Shown here one piece after another: positions 45,426-53,896 of a stretch of 53,896 nucleotides of DNA. Position numbers and translations under genes: made by a program. Source of the DNA: Methylocystis sp. (GTDB lineage Bacteria; Pseudomonadota; Alphaproteobacteria; Rhizobiales; Beijerinckiaceae); the NCBI GenBank assembly GCA_022843405.1, contig JALHNQ010000020.1, positions 1 through 53,896 on the forward strand, in the 5' to 3' direction. The notes below the pieces were generated by a model. The model was not told where the DNA came from. It saw nothing but the letters and a program-made list of their open reading frames with translations, and did no database searches. The number at the start of each line of letters is the position of its first letter. Position 1 is the first letter of the stretch.

Positions 45426-46736
45426 ATGATATCGCCCATCGTCCCACCACGAATGAAGCCGCTGTCGCCGCGTCGCTCGGCGACTTTCGTCGCGCTTGAC
45501 GTCGGCACCTCGAAGATCGCCTGCCTCATCGCGCGGCTGACGCCGCTTGGCGCGGTTGCGCCCGGCGACTGGCGCACGCATCGCGTTCGCGTCGTCGGCA
45601 TCGGCCACCAGCGCTCTCTCGGCGTGAAGAACGGCCTCGTTGTGGACATGGACGCCGCCGACGCCGCGATCCGACAGACTGTCGACGCCGCCGAGCGCAT
45701 GGCCGGCATTCAGGCGGACCGCGTCATCGTCACCGCCGCCGGCGGACGATTGTCGTCGCAGCATTTCCAGGCGAAGCGCGTGATCGGCGGCCGCGAGGTC
45801 GCCGAACACGACATCCATCGCGTTCTCGAAGCTTCGGCGGCGCATCATCTCAATCGCGGCCGCATCGCCGTGCACTCGCTGCCGATGGGCTTTTCGCTCG
45901 ATGGCGTGTCCGGAATCCGCGAACCCAAGAACATGATCGGCGAGGAGCTGGGAGTCGATCTGCATGTTGCGACCTGCGATCAGGCGGCGGCCCGCAATCT
46001 GATTCTCGCGGTGGAGCGCACGCACCTCAGCGTCGAGGCCATGGCCGCCGCGCCCTATGTCGCCGGTCTCTCGACGCTCGAACCCGACGAGGCCGAGATG
46101 GGCGTCGTCGTCATCGACATGGGCGCGGGGTCAACGTCAGTCGCCGTCTTCGAAAGAGGCGAAATGATTCATCTCGACGCCGTCGCGCTCGGCGGCTCTC
46201 ACGTCACGATGGACATCGCGCGCGGTCTCGACGCGCGGCTTTCGGACGCCGAGCGGCTCAAGACCTTTCACGGCTCTGCGATCGCTTCCACGTCCGATGA
46301 GCACGAAACCATCTCCTTCGAGCACGTCGGCGAGAGCGATCACAAGTCGCATGCGCCAAAATCGCATCTCGTGCGCATCATCCGCCCGCGCGTTGAGGAA
46401 ACGCTCGAATTTTTGCGTGACCGTCTGGCCAAGGCCGGCCATCCGAGCGGTCCTGGCCGCCGCATCGTGCTGACGGGCGGCGGCAGTCAGCTCACAGGCG
46501 TCGCCGAAGCGGCGCGCCGCATTCTCGGCGGCCAGGTGAGGGTCGGACGTCCGATCGGCGTCGAAGGCCTGCCCAAGTCTGCAAAGAGTCCCGCCTTCGC
46601 CGCCGCCGCTGGACTGCTCGTCTATCCGCAGGTTGCAGGCCATGAATATTTCGAGCCGCGACGGATCGAGCGCGCGGCGACGGGAACGGACGGATACATC
46701 TCGCGCGTAGGGAGATGGTTAAGAGAAAGCTTCTAG
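45426..46736 (+). CDS. ftsA: Cell division protein FtsA
   Basis: A 436-residue actin-like protein that anchors FtsZ to the membrane. The nucleotide-binding phosphate 1 motif is FVALDVGTSKIACLI, and VVVIDMGAGSTSVAVF and VLTGGGSQLTGV are the later ATPase motifs. The C-terminal amphipathic membrane-targeting helix is SRVGRWLRESF. I use ATG 45426; GTG 45411, inside the end of ftsQ, is an alternative and would add five residues. The 151 bases before ftsZ hold no gene and may contain a ftsZ promoter. Confidence 0.92.
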   Translation: MISPIVPPRMKPLSPRRSATFVALDVGTSKIACLIARLTPLGAVAPGDWRTHRVRVVGIGHQRSLGVKNGLVVDMDAADAAIRQTVDAAERMAGIQADRVIVTAAGGRLSSQHFQAKRVIGGREVAEHDIHRVLEASAAHHLNRGRIAVHSLPMGFSLDGVSGIREPKNMIGEELGVDLHVATCDQAAARNLILAVERTHLSVEAMAAAPYVAGLSTLEPDEAEMGVVVIDMGAGSTSVAVFERGEMIHLDAVALGGSHVTMDIARGLDARLSDAERLKTFHGSAIASTSDEHETISFEHVGESDHKSHAPKSHLVRIIRPRVEETLEFLRDRLAKAGHPSGPGRRIVLTGGGSQLTGVAEAARRILGGQVRVGRPIGVEGLPKSAKSPAFAAAAGLLVYPQVAGHEYFEPRRIERAATGTDGYISRVGRWLRESF

Positions 46737-46887
46737 TGTCGCGTGGAACTGATTCTTTCGATCCGGCGCCGTTCGACAGCCAAGCGCCGGGAATGATTGC
46801 CGAGGACGACGCGTTCGGCGACCGGGCGTCCACTGGCGAAGGACAACTGGCGCCGAGTTGTGAATGCAATGGTGAGAGGCCTGGCAA

Positions 46888-48522
46888 ATGACGATTAATC
46901 TTAAAGCCCCCGAACTTCGGGAATTGAAGCCCCGCATCATGGTCTGCGGCGTCGGCGGAGGCGGCTGCAACGCCGTCAACAACATGATTTCCTCCGGCCT
47001 GTCGGGCGTCGATTTCCTTGTCGCCAATACTGACGCCCAGGCGCTTGCTTCGTCGCAGGCCGAGCGAATCATTCAGATGGGACTGCAGGTGACGGAAGGA
47101 CTCGGCGCCGGCGCTCAGCCAGAGGTCGGCCGCGCCGCCGCGGAGGAAGCGCGCGAAGAAATCCGCGAGCATCTTTCCGGCGCGCATATGTGCTTCGTGA
47201 CCGCCGGCATGGGCGGCGGCACCGGCACGGGCGCCGCGCCGGTGATTGCGCAAATCGCGCGCGAGATGGGCATTCTCACCGTCGGCGTCGTCACCAAGCC
47301 GTTTCATTTCGAAGGCCAGCGCCGCCTGCGCATCGCAGAATCGGGCATTTCCGAACTGCAAAAATGCGTCGACACGCTGATCGTCATCCCGAACCAGAAT
47401 CTCTTCCGCATCGCGACGGAAAAGACAACCTTCGCCGACGCCTTCGCCATGGCTGACCAGGTTCTCTATTCGGGAGTCGCGTCGGTCACCGATCTGATGG
47501 TCAAGGAAGGGCTCATCAACCTCGATTTCGCCGACGTCCGCTCGATCATGCGCGGCATGGGCAAGGCGATGATGGGCACCGGCGAAGCCACGGGCGAAAA
47601 TCGCGCGAATCTCGCGGCGGAAGCGGCGATCGCCAATCCGCTGCTTGACGAAGTGTCGATGAAGGGCGCCCGCGGCCTGCTGATCTCGATCACCGGCGGC
47701 CATGATCTGACGCTTTATGAGGTCGATGAAGCGGCGAGCCGGATTCGTCAGGAGGTCGACGAGGACGCCAACATCATTCTCGGCGCGACATTTGATTCGT
47801 CGCTCGAGGGCGTGGTGCGCGTCTCCGTCGTCGCGACCGGCATCGATCTCGCCGCGATCACAGCCGACGATCCGATGAGCGAATCGCGCCTCGCCGAGGC
47901 CGCCGAGCGCCTGCGCGCGCAATTGCAGCAGGCGCGCGCCCAGCAGTCCGCGTCTGCGCTTCAGCCGGCGCCGCTCGTGCGGCATTCGGAGGAACAGCAG
48001 ACCGCTGCCGGCTATTACGCCGAACAGACGCCCGCCCACGGCGTCTACCTCGAGGCGGCGCCGCCGCGCCTCGCCTATGGCGAGCCGCAGTACGACGCCG
48101 GGGGACATGAAGCGCCGGCCGGCGCCTATGTGCCGCCCGCGCCGGAGCAGCCGCGCGCGCCCCGCATGCCTCAGATCGAGGATTTTCCCCAGCCGATCCA
48201 GGACCAGCTGCGCCAGCAGATGGGCGGCGGCGACCATCGTCGCAAATCGCTCTTTGAGCGTCTCGCCTCCTTCGGCGCGAGCCGTCAGGAAGACGCGCTG
48301 TATGGCGCTCCTGCGGCGCCCGCGCCTCGCCCGCATGTTGCGCCGTCGGGCGGCCAGCCTTCGTCGACGCACGCCGAATATGGCAAGCGTCCGGCCGCCC
48401 CAGTGGGACAAGGCGGACATGCGACGCTCGATCCGCATGGCCGTCGCGCCCTGCAGCAGCGTTCGGCCGAGGAGGATCATCTGGAAATCCCGGCCTTCCT
48501 GCGCCGGCAGGCCAACCACTGA
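46888..48522 (+). CDS. ftsZ: Cell division protein FtsZ
   Basis: A 544-residue tubulin-like GTPase that forms the division ring. The nucleotide site [13 protein letters not shown] and the signature [12 protein letters not shown] are intact, and the synergy-loop region is present. After about residue 320 there is a long disordered linker, rich in Ala, Pro and Gln, more than 200 residues long as is common in Alphaproteobacteria. The C-terminal peptide [15 protein letters not shown] binds FtsA and other partners. GAGAGG sits about ten bases before the ATG. Terminated by a strong hairpin. Confidence 0.97.
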   Translation: MTINLKAPELRELKPRIMVCGVGGGGCNAVNNMISSGLSGVDFLVANTDAQALASSQAERIIQMGLQVTEGLGAGAQPEVGRAAAEEAREEIREHLSGAHMCFVTAGMGGGTGTGAAPVIAQIAREMGILTVGVVTKPFHFEGQRRLRIAESGISELQKCVDTLIVIPNQNLFRIATEKTTFADAFAMADQVLYSGVASVTDLMVKEGLINLDFADVRSIMRGMGKAMMGTGEATGENRANLAAEAAIANPLLDEVSMKGARGLLISITGGHDLTLYEVDEAASRIRQEVDEDANIILGATFDSSLEGVVRVSVVATGIDLAAITADDPMSESRLAEAAERLRAQLQQARAQQSASALQPAPLVRHSEEQQTAAGYYAEQTPAHGVYLEAAPPRLAYGEPQYDAGGHEAPAGAYVPPAPEQPRAPRMPQIEDFPQPIQDQLRQQMGGGDHRRKSLFERLASFGASRQEDALYGAPAAPAPRPHVAPSGGQPSSTHAEYGKRPAAPVGQGGHATLDPHGRRALQQRSAEEDHLEIPAFLRRQANH

Positions 48523-48539
48523 GCTTCGCGACAGTTTGA

Positions 48540-48570
48540 AAGGGCCCGCCGCGCGCGGGCCTTTTCTTTT
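48540..48570 (+). terminator. Rho-independent terminator after ftsZ
   Basis: GGCCCGC (48543-48549) pairs with GCGGGCC (48555-48561) and is followed by TTTTCTTTTT. It lies about 20 bases after the ftsZ stop, so lpxC probably has its own promoter. Confidence 0.88.
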
Positions 48571-48604
48571 TGGCGGGTTCCTTTGTAACAAACTGTAAGA
48601 AACC

Positions 48605-49624
48605 GTGACTGGAGCGCCGACGCTCGGATTTGCTATCTTTTGTCCGGGCTTTAGGGAGGGTTGCGTCATTCGCTCGGAATTACGCCGACACGCGCCGCGC
48701 ACGCGCCGCGCTGCGCTTGCTTTGAGCGCCGCCGCGCCAGCTGTTCAGCAGACCATCGGCCGCAGCGTGACGCTCGTCGGACAAGGCGTGCACGGGGGCC
48801 GTCGCGCCAGCCTGACCATCGCCCCGGCCGGCGCCGACGCCGGCGTCGTCTTTAATGTCGGCGGCGCCGAAATCGAGGCGCATTGGTCGCGCGTCGACGC
48901 ATCGAAATTGCGCACGCGACTTGCGGGAGGCGGCGCCAGCGCCTCGACGGTGGAACATCTGATGGCCGCTCTGGCGGCGCTTCACGTCGACAATGCGCTC
49001 GTTTTACTCGACGGCGACGAGGTGCCGGCGATGGACGGTTCGGCCCGTGACTTTGTCTCGGCGATCGACGAGGCCGGCGTCGCTCCGCTCGCTGCGCCCC
49101 GGCGCTGCTGGCGCGTCGTGAAATCGACGCGGGTCTCCGACGGCGCCGGCTGGGCGGAGCTGCGACCCGCCAAGGCCGGCCTGCATCTCGATGTGGAAAT
49201 CGCTTTCCCAAGCCCTGTCGGGCGGCAGCGGCTGTCGCTCGAGCTCACGCCGGAAAATTTCCGGCGGGATTTGGCCGACGCCCGCAGTTTCGGCTTCCTC
49301 AATGACGCGGAGCGACTCTGGCGCGAGCGCCTCGCCCTCGGCGCCAATCTCGACAATACGCTTGTCTTCGACAAGCACGGGCCGATCCATCCGCAAGGAC
49401 TGCGATTCGCCGATGAATGCGTTCGCCATAAGATGCTTGACGTCGTTGGCGATCTGGCGCTGGCCGGGGCGCCGATCATTGGCGCCTTCCGCTCCTATCG
49501 CGGCGGACATGGCCTCAATATCGCGCTGCTCGAAGCCGCGGCGCGCGACGGGGCCCTGGCGCCGGAGTTCGAGCGCGCGCGCATGGAATACCCGATGGAC
49601 GCCGGCAGAAGCCTGTCGCCATAA
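48605..49624 (+). CDS. lpxC: UDP-3-O-acyl-N-acetylglucosamine deacetylase
   Basis: The zinc deacetylase that commits UDP-acyl-GlcNAc to lipid A. Family motifs are QQTIGRSVTLVGQGVHGG, the zinc histidine in TVEHLMAALAAL, DGDEVPAMDGSA, and CVRHKMLDVVGDLALAG, which holds the second zinc His and Asp, and GHGLNIALL with a catalytic His. The GTG at 48605 gives 339 residues with about 45 more at the N-terminus than usual. That GTG has a poor ribosome site. A very good one (GGGAGGG, 48654-48660) lies seven bases before an in-frame ATT at 48668, so the true start may be ATT; TTG 48722 is another choice. Confidence 0.93.
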   Translation: MTGAPTLGFAIFCPGFREGCVIRSELRRHAPRTRRAALALSAAAPAVQQTIGRSVTLVGQGVHGGRRASLTIAPAGADAGVVFNVGGAEIEAHWSRVDASKLRTRLAGGGASASTVEHLMAALAALHVDNALVLLDGDEVPAMDGSARDFVSAIDEAGVAPLAAPRRCWRVVKSTRVSDGAGWAELRPAKAGLHLDVEIAFPSPVGRQRLSLELTPENFRRDLADARSFGFLNDAERLWRERLALGANLDNTLVFDKHGPIHPQGLRFADECVRHKMLDVVGDLALAGAPIIGAFRSYRGGHGLNIALLEAAARDGALAPEFERARMEYPMDAGRSLSP

Positions 49625-49785
49625 TCTCGCCAGATGAAGGTTATTTTTTCAGGCGACCGCAAAGGCGGGGCGCGGAGTCGCGCCTTTGGCGCAGGACAGG
49701 GGCGTCTTGCGCCGCGATTTCGTTGATCGAGCTTGGAAGGCGTCGGGACGCGAGGGCGTCGCGCGGCGCCGCAACGGGGCAACAA

Positions 49786-50670
49786 ATGTCGATTTTCGCT
49801 CGTTCATTCAGTGTGTTGGCTTTGGCGTCGGCCTTGTCGATCGGCGCCGCGCCGGCGCGCGCCGACCTCATGGATTCGATCACCAGCGGCTTTGGCCTCT
49901 TTGGCGGCGGCGGGAGCAAATATCAAACCGAGATCACGCCGGACATTCCGGCCGACGATCTCTACAACGCTGGTCTGGCGCGGTTGAAGGTGAAGGATTT
50001 CGAGGGCGCGGCCAAAAAATTCGGCGAGTTGGAGAAGCAGCACCCGTCGTCGGACTGGGCGCGCAAAGGCCTTCTGATGACGACCTTCGCTCAGTTCGAG
50101 CAGCCCAAATATGACGACGCCGTGCAGTCGGCGCAGCGCTATATCGGCCTTTATCCCAATTCGCCCGACACGCCCTACGTCTATTATCTCGCCGGCATGT
50201 CCTTCTATAATCAGGTACCCGACGTGTTGCGCGATCAGCAGACGGCTGAAAAGGCGCTGGACGTCTTCACGCAGCTCATCCAGAAATTCCCGAAATCTGA
50301 ATATGTGAACGACGCGAAATATAAAATTCAGGTGACGCGCGACCAGCTCGCCGCCAAGGAGATGAACGTCGGGCGCTTCTATCTCATTCGCAAGAATTAC
50401 CCTGCGGCGATCAATCGCTTTCACGACGTGCTCGGGAAATATCAAATGACGCGTCACACTGAAGAGGCGCTCTATCGCCTCACCGAAGCCTATCTCGCCA
50501 TGGGCGTGACCAATGAGGCGCAGACGGCCGCCGCCATCCTCGCGCATAATTACCCCGACTCGCAGTGGTATAAGGACGCCCACGCCTTGCTAAAGAGCGA
50601 CGGTCTGGAGCCGCACGAATACACCGACTCCTGGATCTCCAAGATCGGCAAGACGCTGCACGCGATTTAG
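49786..50670 (+). CDS. bamD: Outer membrane assembly factor BamD-like protein
   Basis: A 294-residue TPR protein of the BAM complex, which inserts beta-barrel proteins in the outer membrane. An N-terminal signal peptide (MSIFARSFSVLALASALS) is followed by a Gly-rich segment and YQTEITPDIPADDLYNAGL; tetratricopeptide units include KVKDFEGAAKKFGELEKQHPSS and DQQTAEKALDVFTQLIQKFP. Most BamD proteins are lipoproteins, but this reading frame contains no cysteine anywhere, including the signal peptide, so lipidation is not possible. ATG 49786 has GGGGC upstream; the frame extends to 49723. Position between lpxC and recN fits bamD in Rhizobiales. Confidence 0.87.
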   Translation: MSIFARSFSVLALASALSIGAAPARADLMDSITSGFGLFGGGGSKYQTEITPDIPADDLYNAGLARLKVKDFEGAAKKFGELEKQHPSSDWARKGLLMTTFAQFEQPKYDDAVQSAQRYIGLYPNSPDTPYVYYLAGMSFYNQVPDVLRDQQTAEKALDVFTQLIQKFPKSEYVNDAKYKIQVTRDQLAAKEMNVGRFYLIRKNYPAAINRFHDVLGKYQMTRHTEEALYRLTEAYLAMGVTNEAQTAAAILAHNYPDSQWYKDAHALLKSDGLEPHEYTDSWISKIGKTLHAI

Positions 50671-51575
50671 CTGTCCTTTGCAAAGCGCGCCTGCATAAAG
50701 GCGCCGGCATGCGCCAGGGCGCGCCGGCCCTCTTCGAGCCGCGCGTTCCATAAGGGCCATGCGTGAATCATCCGCGGCCAAATCTCCAATGTCACCGAGA
50801 CGTCGGCGGCGCCGGCCGCCGCGGCGAGGCGCGTCGAATCGGAGAGCAGCGTTTCGTCGGAGCCAACCTGAATCAGGAGCGGCGGCAGGCCGGCGAGATC
50901 GCCGAAGAGCGGCGAAAGGCGCGGGTCGCGGCGATCGATTGCCGCCGGGACATATGCCTGCGCAAGCTCCTCGAGATAGGGCTTGTGCAGCAGCGGATCG
51001 ACGCCATCCTTGGTCGCCAGCGTGTCGCCCGACAGCGTGAGATCGGTCCAGGGCGATGCGAGCCAGGCGCAGGCGGGCAGCGCCTCGCCAAGATCGCGCA
51101 GGCGCATGATGAGGGCGAGCGTCAGCCCGCCGCCGGCGCTGTCGCCGCCGACTGCGATCCGATCGGCGGAAAACCCCTGTTCGCGCAGAAATCGCCAGGC
51201 CTTGAGCGCATCGTCATAGGCGGCGGGAAAGGGATGTTCCGGCGCCAGTCTGAATGCGACGGCGAGCGCGCTTGCGCCCGCGGCGCGTCCGGCTTCGCTG
51301 GCCATCCGGCGATGGCTGACGATCGAACCTGAGCAATAGCCGCCGCCGTGAAAGAAGAGGAGCGCGCGCGAGGGGTCGCTCGTCGGCGCGCGCGACCATT
51401 CGGCGCCCATGCCGTCGATCGAAATCGGCTCAAACGAAATATCGGACGCCGCCGGCCAGGCCGCGCCCACTTCCTCGATGCGGGCGCGCCGCGCCGGCCA
51501 GCCGACCGGTCTCGGCTTTGCGCCGAGCAGGGCTCGGATGTCGTTTATGCCGAGATCGGCCAAGAAATTCTCCAT
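50667..51575 (-). CDS. Alpha/beta hydrolase, hormone-sensitive lipase (HSL) family
   Basis: A 302-residue esterase/lipase-like enzyme. The oxyanion-hole motif HGGGY is at residues 76-80 and the nucleophile elbow GDSAG at 144-148 (Ser146). SDETLLSDS supplies the Asp, and MIHAWPLW the His of the triad. HSL-type esterases usually act on short acyl or aryl esters; its substrate is not known. It is oriented against bamD, whose stop it overlaps by four bases, and against recN, so it stands alone in the middle of a division/repair gene run. Confidence 0.88.
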   Translation of the reverse strand: MENFLADLGINDIRALLGAKPRPVGWPARRARIEEVGAAWPAASDISFEPISIDGMGAEWSRAPTSDPSRALLFFHGGGYCSGSIVSHRRMASEAGRAAGASALAVAFRLAPEHPFPAAYDDALKAWRFLREQGFSADRIAVGGDSAGGGLTLALIMRLRDLGEALPACAWLASPWTDLTLSGDTLATKDGVDPLLHKPYLEELAQAYVPAAIDRRDPRLSPLFGDLAGLPPLLIQVGSDETLLSDSTRLAAAAGAADVSVTLEIWPRMIHAWPLWNARLEEGRRALAHAGAFMQARFAKDS

Positions 51576-51665
51576 TTGGAAAAGGTCGCTCGCGACTATA
51601 ATCCCGGCGCGTTCCCGCGTCGCGGCGGCTGAGTCGCCGCGACGCCGGGACTTGTGCAGGGCCTT

Positions 51666-53345
51666 ATGCTGGTTCGTCTTTCCATCCGCGACATTGTGCT
51701 GATCGACGCGCTCGACCTCGAGTTCGCGCCGGGTCTCACGACGCTGACCGGCGAGACCGGCGCGGGAAAGTCGATCCTGCTCGACGCTTTCGTTTTGGCG
51801 CTTGGCGGCCGCGGCGACGCGTCGCTCGTGCGCGCCGACTGCGAGCAGGGACAGGTGACGGCGGTCTTCGACACGCCCTCAGACCATCCCGCGCATCTCG
51901 CGGCCCGCGAATTCGGCCTCGCGAGCGAAGACGAACTGGTGCTGCGCCGCGTGCAGGCGGCGGACGGCCGCACCCGCGCCTTCGTCAACGATCAGCCGGC
52001 GACGGCGCAGGCGCTGCGCGCGATCGGGCGCGAACTCGTCGAGATTCACTGTCAGCATGACGAGCGCGCGCTGGTCGATCCGAGCGCCCATCGCGCGCTG
52101 GTCGACGCGCATGGCGGGCTTGCCGCGCAAGCCAGCGACGTTCGCGCGCGCTACGGCGCCTGGCAGGCGGCGCGACGCGCGCTTGTCGAAGAAGAAGCGC
52201 GCATCGCCAAGGCGCGCGCCGACGCCGATTTTCTGCGCCACGCCCATGCCGAGCTGTCGGAACTCGCGCCGCAGGACGGCGAAGAAGACGCGCTCGCCGA
52301 GCGGCGGCTCTTCATGCAGCGCGCCGAGAAGGTCGCCGCGGATATTTCCGACGCGCTCTCGGCTTTCGCCAATGACGGGTCGCCGGCGCGCGAAATCGCG
52401 CAGGCCGCGCGCCGTCTCGAGCGGCGTCTCGCTCAGGCGCCGCAACTGCTGGACGCGCCCGCCCGCGCGCTGACGCAGGCGGTCGATGCGCTGGGCCTTG
52501 CCGAAGAGGCGCTGGAGCGCGCGCTCACTGAGACGAAATTCGATCCAGCCGAATTGGAGCGGGTCGAGGAGCGGCTGTTCGCGTTGCGCGGCGTCGCCCG
52601 CAAGCATCAGGTCGCGGTCGGCGATCTTGCCAAGCTCGCCGAGAAATTCGCCGACGATCTCGCGGCGCTCGACGCAAGCGAAGCGCGGCTCGTCGCGCTC
52701 ACGCGCGCGTTGTCTGACGCGAAGCGATCTTTTGACGAAGCGGCTTTGGCGCTCTCCGCCGCGCGCAAGGCGGCGGCAAAAAAACTCGATGCGCTCGTCG
52801 ACGCCGAATTGAAACCGCTACGGCTGGAGGGCGCGCATTTTTCGACGCAGGTGACGAGCGATCCGGACTCCGCCGGGCCGGAGGGGATCGATCGCGTCGA
52901 ATTCTGGGTGCAGACCAATCCGGGATCGCGCCCCGGTCCGCTGACCAAAGTCGCGTCGGGCGGCGAACTCGCGCGCTTCATGCTGGCGTTGAAGGTCGTG
53001 CTCGCCGATCGCGGCTCGGCGCCCACTCTCGTTTTCGACGAAATCGATACGGGCGTCGGCGGCGCCGTCGCCGACGCCATCGGGCAGAGATTGGGGCGTC
53101 TCACCAAACGCGCGCAGGTGCTCGCCGTCACCCATGCGCCGCAGGTCGCCGCCCGCGCCGGCCAGCATCTGCGCATCAGCAAAGGCGCGCCGGCGAAACC
53201 GGGCAAGGAGAAGCGTGTTTCGACCAGCGTCGCCGTGCTGGCGGAAGGCGAGCGGCGCGAGGAGATCGCCCGCATGCTCTCGGGCGCCGCGATCACCGAA
53301 GAAGCCCGCGCGGCGGCGGCGCGGCTGCTGGAAGGGGCGGGGTAG
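51666..53345 (+). CDS. recN: DNA repair protein RecN
   Basis: A 559-residue SMC-like ATPase that takes part in double-strand break repair. Walker A is GETGAGKS (residues 29-36), the signature motif is LTKVASGGELARFMLALK, and Walker B is LVFDEIDTGVGG near the C-terminus. The centre is a long coiled coil, here rich in Ala and Arg (KARADADFLRHAHAELSEL). ATG 51666 gives the canonical N-terminus MLVRLSIRDIVLID; GTG 51654 would add four residues. Follows bamD in many Rhizobiales, often with ligA next; ligA is absent here. Confidence 0.93.
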   Translation: MLVRLSIRDIVLIDALDLEFAPGLTTLTGETGAGKSILLDAFVLALGGRGDASLVRADCEQGQVTAVFDTPSDHPAHLAAREFGLASEDELVLRRVQAADGRTRAFVNDQPATAQALRAIGRELVEIHCQHDERALVDPSAHRALVDAHGGLAAQASDVRARYGAWQAARRALVEEEARIAKARADADFLRHAHAELSELAPQDGEEDALAERRLFMQRAEKVAADISDALSAFANDGSPAREIAQAARRLERRLAQAPQLLDAPARALTQAVDALGLAEEALERALTETKFDPAELERVEERLFALRGVARKHQVAVGDLAKLAEKFADDLAALDASEARLVALTRALSDAKRSFDEAALALSAARKAAAKKLDALVDAELKPLRLEGAHFSTQVTSDPDSAGPEGIDRVEFWVQTNPGSRPGPLTKVASGGELARFMLALKVVLADRGSAPTLVFDEIDTGVGGAVADAIGQRLGRLTKRAQVLAVTHAPQVAARAGQHLRISKGAPAKPGKEKRVSTSVAVLAEGERREEIARMLSGAAITEEARAAAARLLEGAG

Positions 53346-53578
53346 GGGAGGCGGCCTTGTCGGGTGTGTCTCCGTTTGCGCTCCGCCTTTGGTGGGAAGC
53401 GGAATTTTGGCTGGTGGCGGGAGGGCAATTCCCGACTCGCCCTGCAGCAAACAGGCACGATGTGTGGTTCTGGCTGGTTGAAGCTTCACCGATGCGGATA
53501 ACGCGTTGCGGTTGATTTTGCTTGACGGCAATTGGTTTCCCGAGATCAGAGCATCATCGCAACGCTAGAGGCTTCGCA

Positions 53579-53809
53579 ATGGCTCAGTTGAGGATACCAA
53601 AAGGGAGTCAAGCGAAGGCCAACTACCACCTAGGGCAGCTCCGAAGAATGTTCGCGCGAGCGAACGATTACGCTTTCCTTCAAATGGTATGGGCCGTCGA
53701 CGCGCTTCAGGATGATCGTGCGGACATCGCGGCTGGGTATCTGAGATACCCGAAAGAAGCAGCGCAATCGACGCTCACCGAGAGCTGGCCTCGCAAATTC
53801 GGACAGTAG
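53579..53809 (+). CDS. Hypothetical protein, 76 residues
   Basis: A short soluble-looking protein, [20 protein letters not shown] at the start, then [40 protein letters not shown] do not recognise its family. The base composition here is visibly lower in GC than the flanking genes, and it abuts the start of a probable insertion sequence, so it may be foreign. No strong ribosome site is visible. The 233 bases between recN and this ORF hold nothing else that I can support. Confidence 0.45.
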   Translation: MAQLRIPKGSQAKANYHLGQLRRMFARANDYAFLQMVWAVDALQDDRADIAAGYLRYPKEAAQSTLTESWPRKFGQ

Positions 53810-53834
53810 CTTGAGTGGATTTTCTGCCTGACGG

Positions 53835-53852
53835 CGGCGAGGATTCTCGCCG
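53835..53852. repeat. Hairpin upstream of probable transposase
   Basis: CGGCGAG (53835-53841), loop GATT, CTCGCCG (53846-53852), extended by one more GC pair. It lies 18 bases before the transposase ATG. Many insertion sequences keep hairpins near their ends to limit outside read-through; that role here is inferred. Confidence 0.5.
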
Positions 53853-53869
53853 CGAATCAGGAGCATTTG

Positions 53870-53896
53870 ATGACGAAGCGAAGCCGCCGGACGCAT
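53870..53896 (+). mobile_element. Start of probable IS3-family transposase OrfA (partial)
   Basis: AGGAG precedes an ATG at 53870 that opens MTKRSRRTH, running off the window. This opening is typical of the OrfA product of IS3-group elements ([17 protein letters not shown]-like). Only nine codons are visible, so the call rests on a short match. The element would begin somewhere around 53810-53835 and continue past the right edge. Confidence 0.55.

Noticed and set aside
46492-48702. Long antisense frame (736 codons) opposite ftsZ/lpxC
   Set aside because: High-GC genes produce long open frames on the other strand. It is Arg-rich with no domain, and overlaps intact ftsA/ftsZ/lpxC.
1-53896. tRNA, rRNA, CRISPR arrays or prophage
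   Set aside because: No cloverleaf-like T-loop/acceptor arrangement, regularly spaced repeats, or phage structural genes were found on reading; a covariance search would settle tRNA.

Overview
The window most likely comes from a type II (alphaproteobacterial) methanotroph of the Methylocystis/Methylosinus group. The first 249 bases encode the C-terminus of PmoB, a copper subunit of particulate methane monooxygenase. GC content is high, gene order is Rhizobiales-like, and the gene set (hopanoid transporter HpnN, aerobic cobalamin genes with BluB, an alphaproteobacterial division cluster) fits. The genus is inferred from these features, not measured.

Layout. (1) 1-5.85 kb: pmoB tail and terminator, an RcnA-type Ni/Co exporter, an SDR oxidoreductase, and on the minus strand a small membrane methyltransferase followed by a CopA copper ATPase whose last 67 codons form a CopZ-like domain with its own ribosome binding site. 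(2) 5.79-9.25 kb: two matching palindromes, then a 114-residue ClpX-type zinc finger/HTH protein directly ahead of bioF-bioD-bioA. (3) 9.2-13 kb, minus strand: a FadD-type acyl-CoA ligase and a DUF1007/NicO metal transport pair. (4) 13-21.2 kb: a fused indolepyruvate ferredoxin oxidoreductase, then cobK-cobQ-cobC-bluB as an overlapping cobalamin operon, then an orphan 95-residue protein. (5) 21.2-30.3 kb, minus strand: an outer membrane factor, adaptor and two RND permeases, all overlapping (MdtABC type). (6) 30.6-36.8 kb, minus strand: a DUF2147 protein, HpnN, a DUF1624 acyltransferase-like protein, CcdA, and a Bax-inhibitor-1 family protein. (7) 37.2-42.1 kb: less usual genes, including a secreted membrane-anchored protein predicted to start with His, a MltB-like transglycosylase, a single-pass protein with three Trp-containing repeats, a truncated tyrosine phenol-lyase/tryptophanase remnant, and a toxin-antitoxin pair. 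(8) 42.3-53.3 kb: the end of the division and cell wall cluster, murB-orf-ddl-ftsQ-ftsA-ftsZ-lpxC-bamD, an opposing esterase, and recN. (9) 53.3-53.9 kb: an orphan small ORF and the first codons of what looks like an IS3-family transposase.

How the genes fit together. The left half is rich in metal handling (Cu, Ni/Co) and in cobalt-dependent and biotin cofactor synthesis, as expected where copper sets methane oxidation capacity. The right half is mainly envelope and division housekeeping. The best candidates for undescribed biology are the zinc finger/HTH protein with twin operators between the copper and biotin operons, the internal CopZ start in copA, the His-first secreted protein, and the Trp-repeat membrane protein. 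No tRNA, rRNA or CRISPR array was seen.
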